From Planctomycetales bacterium (GTDB taxonomy: Bacteria; Planctomycetota; Planctomycetia; Planctomycetales; Planctomycetaceae): 8,228 nt of DNA. A program made the translations under genes and the position numbers. This document shows positions 4,300-8,228 of this stretch, in pieces. The stretch covers positions 1-8,228 of the forward strand of contig JAGVKR010000729.1 of the NCBI GenBank assembly GCA_020050375.1, read 5' to 3'. The first letter of the stretch is position 1. Every line of letters starts with the position of its first letter. Below the pieces are notes generated by a model. It was not told the DNA's origin. It worked only from the letters and a program-made list of their open reading frames with translations, and ran no database searches.

Positions 4300-5738
4300 C
4301 CACTGACAACAGCATTCACCGCCGCACGTTCCTCCGCACGGGCACGGCCGGTATCGGCACGGCGATTCTGGCGTCGCTTCTCAAGCCGGAGTTCTCGGGA
4401 ATCTACGGGTTGCTCGCCGCCGACGCGAAGCCTGCCATCGACAAGTGGGCGGGAGTCGTCCGTCCGCTGCATCATCCGGCGAAGGTCAAGCGGGTGATCT
4501 ATCTCTGCATGGCCGGCGGCCCGTCGCATCTCGAAACGTGGGACTACAAACCCAAGCTGGCCGAGATGAACGGGCAGCCGATGCCCGAGTCGTTCACCAA
4601 GGGGAAACCGATCGCCCAACTCCAGGGGGCCAAGCTCACCTGCTTCGCGCCGCAGCACAGGTTCGAGAAGTTCGGTCAGTCGGGGCAGGAGATTAGCGAG
4701 ATCTTCCCGCACATCGGCGGCGTCGCCGACGAGATCTGCATCATCCGCTCGATGGTCACCGAGGCGATCAACCACGACCCGGCGCACACGTTCATGAACA
4801 CCGGCACGACGATTTCAGGCCGGCCGGCGCTGGGGGCTTGGCTCAATTACGGCCTGGGGAGCGAAAGCGAAAACCTGCCCGGCTTCGTCGTGATGACGTC
4901 GACCGGCAAGTTCGGGCAGGCGCAGCCGATCGCCGCGCGGCAGTGGCACAGTGGGTTTCTCCCGAGCCGGTTCCAGGGTGTCGAATTCCGCTCGAAGGGG
5001 GACCCGGTGCTGTATGTCCGCAACCCGGCTGGCGTCACCATCGACCGGCAGCGCGACATCGTCGATACGGTGCAGAAGCTCAACCAGCTCGAAAACAACG
5101 TCGTCGACGACCCTGAAATCGCGACGCGGATCAGCGCCTACGAAACGGCGTTCCGCATGCAGGCGAGCGTCCCCGAGTTGATGGACGTCTCGAACGAGCC
5201 CAAGCACATTCTCGAAATGTACGGCACGGAAGGAGGCGATGGTTCGTTCAACGCCAACTGCCTGCTCGCCCGCCGACTCGCCGAGCGGGGCGTGCGGTTC
5301 ATTCAGCTTTATCACCGCGACTGGGACCACCACGGCGCGGTGAAAGAGCACTCCGCCGGGACGGCGAAAGAAGTCGATCAGGCGTGCGCCGCCCTGCTCA
5401 AAGATTTGAAGCAGCGCGACATGCTCAAAGACACGCTCGTGATCTGGGGAGGCGAATTCGGCCGCACGCCGATGGCGCAGGGAAGCGGCCGCGACCATCA
5501 CATCAAGGGCTTTTCGATCTGGATGGCCGGGGGAGGAATCAAGGGAGGCTTCTCGCACGGCCAGACCGACGAGCTGGGCTACGACTCGGTCCACGACATC
5601 GTCCACGTGAACGACTTCCACGCGACGATTCTGCACCTCTTAGGCATCGACCATACGCGGCTCACGTACCGCTTCCAGGGACGCGACTTCCGCCTGACCG
5701 ATGTTGCGGGCAACGTGGTGAAGCCGATTCTGGCTTGA
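4296..5738 (+). CDS. DUF1501 family protein, Tat-exported, second copy
   Basis: The product has 480 residues. HRRTFLRTG (8-16) plus the following hydrophobic stretch is a twin-arginine signal, so the mature protein should act outside the cytoplasm. Landmarks are [13 protein letters not shown] (74-86), [12 protein letters not shown] (159-170), RDWDHHG (341-347), GEFGRTP (386-392) and GRDHH (398-402). These align in order with the copy at 2077, but the rest differs enough that this is a separate subfamily (the type with [10 protein letters not shown] and a longer central region), not a recent duplicate. Its biochemical activity is unknown; the fold belongs with the alkaline phosphatase superfamily. 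The start codon ATG 4296 shares ATGA with the stop of the PIN remnant, and no strong Shine-Dalgarno lies at the usual distance (GGAAG is about 15 bases upstream). Translation may therefore depend on coupling to the upstream frame. Expression may come from the promoter near 3526. Confidence 0.93.
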   Translation: MTTDNSIHRRTFLRTGTAGIGTAILASLLKPEFSGIYGLLAADAKPAIDKWAGVVRPLHHPAKVKRVIYLCMAGGPSHLETWDYKPKLAEMNGQPMPESFTKGKPIAQLQGAKLTCFAPQHRFEKFGQSGQEISEIFPHIGGVADEICIIRSMVTEAINHDPAHTFMNTGTTISGRPALGAWLNYGLGSESENLPGFVVMTSTGKFGQAQPIAARQWHSGFLPSRFQGVEFRSKGDPVLYVRNPAGVTIDRQRDIVDTVQKLNQLENNVVDDPEIATRISAYETAFRMQASVPELMDVSNEPKHILEMYGTEGGDGSFNANCLLARRLAERGVRFIQLYHRDWDHHGAVKEHSAGTAKEVDQACAALLKDLKQRDMLKDTLVIWGGEFGRTPMAQGSGRDHHIKGFSIWMAGGGIKGGFSHGQTDELGYDSVHDIVHVNDFHATILHLLGIDHTRLTYRFQGRDFRLTDVAGNVVKPILA

Positions 5739-5743
5739 GAGAC

Positions 5744-5813
5744 GCCAAAGCGAGCCGCCGGGTTGATCCCGGCGGGAATCGGACGGCGGGGATTAACCCC
5801 GCCGCTCGCTGGC
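5744..5813. repeat. Cloverleaf-like palindromic element between convergent genes
   Basis: Two perfect 8-pair hairpins stand side by side: CCGCCGGG (5755-5762) with CCCGGCGG (5768-5775), and CGGCGGGG (5784-5791) with CCCCGCCG (5797-5804). An outer stem encloses both: GCGAG (5750-5754) with CTCGC (5805-5809), and GCCA (5744-5747) with TGGC (5810-5813) across a two-base bulge. The result is a three-way junction. All pairs are Watson-Crick, so it can form from either strand. It lies between a rightward gene ending at 5738 and a leftward gene ending at 5820, where it could stop both transcripts. No T-run follows on the plus strand, so it is not a standard intrinsic terminator. Similar GCCGCCGGGTTGATCCCGGC-type elements are, from memory, dispersed in planctomycete genomes. 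Confidence 0.7.
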
Positions 5814-5819
5814 ACGACG

Positions 5820-6371
5820 TCAGCCGAAAATCTTTACGACCGGAATTTGAAAGCCAGGCACGACGTCTTCGCCGTCGAGCGTATTTGTCACGCCAAGCGT
5901 TCGACCAGCCTTACCTGAACGATAAACGGTAATCGTTTTCCGTCGCGGGTGGACGACCCAGACCATCCGGCAGCCGGCAGCGAGCCACTCCTGAGCTTTG
6001 CGATCGACGCTTGCCGCAGATTCATTGGGAGAGACGGTTTCCACGGCGAGATCCGGTGCGCCGATCCAGAAGCCGGACGGCATTTCTGCCGATGGAGCTC
6101 GATCGGCCCGAACGTAGCCCAAATCGGGAGCGAGCACCGTATCAGGATCCCGCGAGAGAATAAATCCCGTCTCGGCCGCGAACAGCGTGCCCAACTTATT
6201 ATCGAGTACGTAGTTGCCCAGAAAGATCGTCAGCCTGACGGTGACGTATCCATGATCTGAACCTGCAGGAGCCATATCTCTCATCTCTCCGCGGACCAAT
6301 TCACGCCGTCCGCCGTGAGCCGGCAGATTCCACAAGTCTTCGGCAGTCAGCAGTTGAGTTGTCGCACTCAT
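5820..6371 (-). CDS. Uma2 family (DUF820) restriction-endonuclease-fold protein
   Basis: The product has 183 residues, the usual length of Uma2/DUF820 proteins, a PD-(D/E)XK-fold family expanded in cyanobacteria and planctomycetes with no settled function. The sequence shows the family's RELVRGEM (23-30), GY near 41-42, PDLGYVRADR (82-91) and the core APDLAVETVSP (105-115), followed by Lys125 in VDRKAQEWLAAGCRMVWVV. Asp107, Glu111 and Lys125 are the expected catalytic set, with Asp83 a further metal ligand, so the active site looks intact. The C-terminus (WVVHPRRKTITVY and on) forms the closing beta strands. I use ATG 6371; an in-frame TTG at 6386 would add five residues without family support. 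No strong ribosome binding site is visible. It lies 79 bases downstream of the FabI-like gene on the same strand, so the two may be co-transcribed. Confidence 0.9.
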   Translation of the reverse strand: MSATTQLLTAEDLWNLPAHGGRRELVRGEMRDMAPAGSDHGYVTVRLTIFLGNYVLDNKLGTLFAAETGFILSRDPDTVLAPDLGYVRADRAPSAEMPSGFWIGAPDLAVETVSPNESAASVDRKAQEWLAAGCRMVWVVHPRRKTITVYRSGKAGRTLGVTNTLDGEDVVPGFQIPVVKIFG

Positions 6372-6450
6372 TCCGGAGCATCCCAAAAGGACAAGCGCAT
6401 GCAGCGTCTAAATGAACACTACCCGTGAATAAAGGGCTGGTCAAGAAGAA

Positions 6451-7257
6451 CTATCTTGCCGGCGGTTCTCGCTGAATCAGCCCCTGATCGAAATAATTGA
6501 TCGCCATTCCTGCGTCGATCACCAGGCCCTGCGCGTTGATCCCCGACGAACGCGGGCTGAGCAGAAACGCCACGGCGTTGGCGACTTCTTCGGTCTGCAC
6601 AGCCCGTTTGCGGAGCGTCGCTTGCTCGGCATAGAGGTAGCTCTCGACGTAACCGGGGATCCCGGCCGATGCGGAGCTTTTGAGCAGTCCGGGGCAGACG
6701 GCATTGAACCGCACCTGCGAGAATTGCGAGAACGACTTCGCCAGAAAACAAACGGCCGAATCGAGGGCCGCCTTGATCGGGGCCATATAGCCATAATTCT
6801 CGGCGGCCATTCTCGTTGTCGAGATCGAGATCGTCACGACGCTCCCCTGCTCGCGATCGAGCACGTCGCGAAAGGCGTTGGACAACGCCATGAACGAATA
6901 GCAGGAGATGTCGATGGCCCGCAGAAACGCGGCGCGAGGCGTCTCGTGAAACGGCAGCCAGCCGGCCGAGTAGTCGGCGAAGGCGATCGAATGCACCAGC
7001 CCGTGCAACGTGCCATGCTCCGCGGCCACAGCATCGCACAGTCGGTCGATCTCCTCTTGCCGCTCGACGTCGCAGACGTAAATCGACGAACTGGGGAGTA
7101 ACTTTGCGACCTGTTGCCGGCGCTCTTCCGAACGAACGGAGTAAATCACGCTCGCTCCCGCCTCGGACAGCACGCGCCCGACATGAAAGGCGACGCTCTT
7201 CCGATTGGCGACGCCGACGATGAGGATCGTTTTGTCTTTGAGTTGCAGGAAGTCCAT
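6451..7257 (-). CDS. fabI: FabI-like enoyl-[acyl-carrier-protein] reductase (SDR family)
   Basis: The product has 268 residues, close to the roughly 262 of E. coli FabI, which reduces the enoyl-ACP double bond with NAD(P)H in the last step of each fatty acid elongation cycle in the cytoplasm. Visible landmarks are the atypical FabI cofactor loop [13 protein letters not shown] (15-27), CDV (62-64), HSIAFAD (89-95), [14 protein letters not shown] (116-129), and the catalytic Tyr155 with Lys162 in [14 protein letters not shown], spaced Y-x6-K. CPG (188-190) and [11 protein letters not shown] (240-250) complete the SDR fold. The position of FabI Tyr146, ten residues before the catalytic Tyr, is Ile145. 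This suggests a divergent FabI or a paralogue acting on another enoyl substrate. The start ATG 7257 gives the normal N-terminus; no Shine-Dalgarno precedes it, only an A-rich run on the coding strand. Confidence 0.85.
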   Translation of the reverse strand: MDFLQLKDKTILIVGVANRKSVAFHVGRVLSEAGASVIYSVRSEERRQQVAKLLPSSSIYVCDVERQEEIDRLCDAVAAEHGTLHGLVHSIAFADYSAGWLPFHETPRAAFLRAIDISCYSFMALSNAFRDVLDREQGSVVTISISTTRMAAENYGYMAPIKAALDSAVCFLAKSFSQFSQVRFNAVCPGLLKSSASAGIPGYVESYLYAEQATLRKRAVQTEEVANAVAFLLSPRSSGINAQGLVIDAGMAINYFDQGLIQREPPAR

Positions 7258-7341
7258 GAATTTTTTTCGTTAACGGATGCACAACGCGGCAGACGACAGA
7301 ACTTTCAGTCTTGCCAGCAGCGCCGCTCACCACAATCTGGA

Positions 7342-7361
7342 GTGTTGGCTTTAGCCAACAC
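7342..7361. repeat. Palindromic hairpin repeat, GTGTTGGCT type
   Basis: GTGTTGGCT (7342-7350) pairs perfectly with AGCCAACAC (7353-7361) around a two-base centre. It is followed 13 bases later by a second hairpin of the same design. From memory, TGGCTTTAGCCA-type palindromes paired with GGACTGAAGTCC-type ones are scattered in planctomycete spacers. It lies between the truncated exported-protein gene and the FabI-like gene, both leftward, and may mark the end of the former's transcript. Confidence 0.7.
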
Positions 7362-7374
7362 GAGACCACATTTC

Positions 7375-7394
7375 GTGTGGACTGAAGTCCACAC
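7375..7394. repeat. Palindromic hairpin repeat, GTGTGGACT type
   Basis: GTGTGGACT (7375-7383) pairs perfectly with AGTCCACAC (7386-7394) around a two-base centre. Stem length (nine pairs), centre length and the flanking GTG/CAC ends match the hairpin at 7342-7361, so the two look like paired units of one compound element. The minus-strand gene ending at 7414 stops 20 bases before it. Confidence 0.7.
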
Positions 7395-7413
7395 TACAAT
7401 TGTTCACACGATC

Positions 7414-7692
7414 TCAGCGTGGCCCGCGATGGAGGTACAGTTTTACGTTATGCGTCGCCCGGCCCCCTGCGACGATGACGACGCGATTCTCGCTGACGGC
7501 GACGATGTCGGATTTTCCGTCTCCGTCGACGTCCGCCAGCGTCACGGCATAACAAACGTCCCCGACATGGGGATCAATCTCGCGGGGTTCGAACCGCGGC
7601 GGATCGGCGGCCTGCCCCTGCGACGACAATCCCATCAGGAAAATCGCCAATAAAACGCCAAGATCGAGCGGTCGCGAACGAAGAACTGTCAT
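7414..7692 (-). CDS. Short exported protein with one FG-GAP/VCBS motif, probably truncated
   Basis: The product is 92 residues. Residues 1-29 are a signal peptide: MTVLRSR, then a hydrophobic core (LGVLLAIFLMGL), then a likely cleavage after GQA. The mature part has one FG-GAP/VCBS calcium loop, DVDGDGKSDIVAVSENRVV (about 55-73), where the Asp residues of DxDxDG are the Ca2+ ligands. Proteins of this kind usually carry several such repeats in a beta-propeller of 350 residues or more. Here the reading frame ends soon after the first (LYLHRGPR then stop), and the other frames beyond it show no further repeats before the hairpins at 7342-7394. I read it as the N-terminal piece of a longer surface protein cut short by deletion or recombination. 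It could still be expressed as a small exported protein. I chose ATG 7692 because the longer frame from 7788 adds a non-signal-like segment. Confidence 0.55.
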   Translation of the reverse strand: MTVLRSRPLDLGVLLAIFLMGLSSQGQAADPPRFEPREIDPHVGDVCYAVTLADVDGDGKSDIVAVSENRVVIVAGGRATHNVKLYLHRGPR

Positions 7693-7788
7693 GGATCCGC
7701 TTCCACATGGGGAGATGATGCGCACTGCGCAACCAGTTTGGACCTGGTGCGTCTGCCGACTCGATGGAGGTCCGGTTTTGAGATTCAC

Positions 7789-7794
7789 TATAAT
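7789..7794 (+). promoter_or_regulatory. Perfect -10 hexamer TATAAT in the divergent spacer
   Basis: TATAAT is exact, standing out in GC-rich DNA, and points towards the sigma factor gene at 7922 with a leader of about 120 bases. No good -35 lies 16-18 bases upstream. The overlapping minus-strand hexamer TATTAT (7795-7790) is a five-of-six match pointing towards the gene at 7692, so one AT-rich spot may serve both divergent genes. Confidence 0.45.
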
Positions 7795-7800
7795 AGCCGC

Positions 7801-7921
7801 AGAAAACGGCGAGGGCGAATGAGTCGTTTGTGGTCGCCTGGCCTCGCCTGAAGCAGGCGATGCGGCGAACCGTTCGCCAGCCGGTTTATCTTTCTGTCAC
7901 CCGCCAGTCCGTACGCCCGCC
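7801..7921 (+). promoter_or_regulatory. Putative leader of the sigma factor gene with short hairpins
   Basis: GGCGAGG (7808-7814) can pair with CCTCGCC (7842-7848). TCGCCTG (7844-7850) can pair with CAGGCGA (7854-7860). These two share bases and exclude each other. GGCGAA (7864-7869) pairs with TTCGCC (7873-7878). No Shine-Dalgarno is evident before ATG 7922. Regulation by leader folding is possible but weakly supported. Confidence 0.25.
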
Positions 7922-8228
7922 ATGCCCTCTGACGAAGCCGACAAGCTGCTGGTCGCGCGAATCCGTGCCGGCGATCAGGAGGCCTGGGCCGAGTGCATCG
8001 CCCGGTTCGAAGGACGGCTATTGGCGTTCGTCGACAGCCGGCTGCGCGACCGCGCCAACAGTGAAGACGTCGTCCAGGAGACGTTTCTCGGCTTTCTCCT
8101 GGGCCTTCCCAACTACAACGATCAAACGCCGATCGAAGTCTTCCTGTTCTCGATCGCCGCACACAAGCTGACCGACGTGCTCCGCCGGCAGGGGCGGCGT
8201 CCCACGCTCACCTTGTTCGCCGGCGACG
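7922..8228 (+). CDS. ECF-type RNA polymerase sigma factor (partial, runs off the window)
   Basis: Only the first 102 codons are in the window; the frame is open at the right edge. The product begins MPSDEADKLLVARIRAGDQE followed by AWAECIARFEGRLLAFV, a sigma-70 region 2.1 helix. NSEDVVQETFLGFL (about 49-62) is the conserved region 2.2 core-binding helix. FLFSIAAHKLTDVLRRQGRRP (about 74-94) corresponds to regions 2.3/2.4, which open and read the -10 promoter element. The latter stretch is very like planctomycete ECF factors I recall. ECF factors switch on dedicated regulons in response to a signal, often through an anti-sigma partner; neither partner nor regulon is visible here. The start is ATG 7922, since upstream sequence in this frame is non-coding in character. 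The perfect TATAAT at 7789 is its likely promoter. Confidence 0.88.
   Translation, partial: MPSDEADKLLVARIRAGDQEAWAECIARFEGRLLAFVDSRLRDRANSEDVVQETFLGFLLGLPNYNDQTPIEVFLFSIAAHKLTDVLRRQGRRPTLTLFAGD

Noticed and set aside
4815..5636. 273-codon minus-strand frame opposite the second DUF1501 gene
   Set aside because: It is a shadow of a gene with strong family motifs, and the translation shows nothing recognisable.
5744..5813. tRNA gene (cloverleaf shape)
   Set aside because: There are only two arms inside the outer stem, with no anticodon loop and no T-loop consensus; lengths do not fit a tRNA.
6419..7369. 316-codon minus-strand frame overlapping the FabI-like gene in another frame
   Set aside because: The FabI-like frame holds all cofactor and catalytic motifs; this one is Arg-rich shadow sequence.

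Overview
The window looks like chromosomal DNA of a GC-rich planctomycete (Pirellulales/Planctomycetales type). The evidence is two Tat-exported DUF1501 proteins, a Uma2-family (DUF820) endonuclease-like protein, an ECF sigma factor whose conserved stretch is close to planctomycete ones, a small Gly/Tyr/Pro-rich exported protein, a planctomycete-style toxin-antitoxin cluster, and intergenic spacers full of palindromic repeats. This is recognition from memory of families; no search was run. No rRNA, tRNA, CRISPR array or intact transposase gene was seen.

Layout. 1-604 has no convincing gene but holds a cluster of interspersed repeats: three copies of a 19-base motif alternating with two copies of a GC-rich hairpin. 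605-976 (+) is a small cysteine-containing protein of unknown role, possibly translated from a leaderless mRNA. 977-1436 is non-coding apart from a doubtful 34-codon ORF; its right half is a promoter and a hairpin-rich leader with two mutually exclusive pairings at the ribosome binding site. 1437-1814 (+) is the Gly/Tyr/Pro-rich exported protein, followed by a very long imperfect RNA hairpin (1862-1931) that probably ends its transcript. 2077-3495 (+) and 4296-5738 (+) are two distinct DUF1501 proteins. Between them lies a toxin-antitoxin-like cluster (3613-4299): two intact small antitoxin-like genes and a PIN-domain toxin that has lost its middle. Its stop codon overlaps the start codon of the second DUF1501 gene.

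5744-5813 is a three-way-junction palindrome between converging genes. On the minus strand follow a Uma2-family protein (5820-6371), a FabI-like enoyl-ACP reductase (6451-7257), two tandem hairpin repeats (7342-7394), and a short exported protein with one FG-GAP/VCBS-type calcium motif that looks like the N-terminal remnant of a longer protein (7414-7692). A region with a perfect TATAAT separates this from a rightward ECF sigma factor (7922 to the window edge).

No single known pathway links all these genes. The most interesting points are the run of overlapping stop/start codons running from the antitoxin genes through the broken PIN toxin into a DUF1501 gene, the switch-like leader at 1306-1436, and the long G-U-compensated hairpin at 1862-1931.
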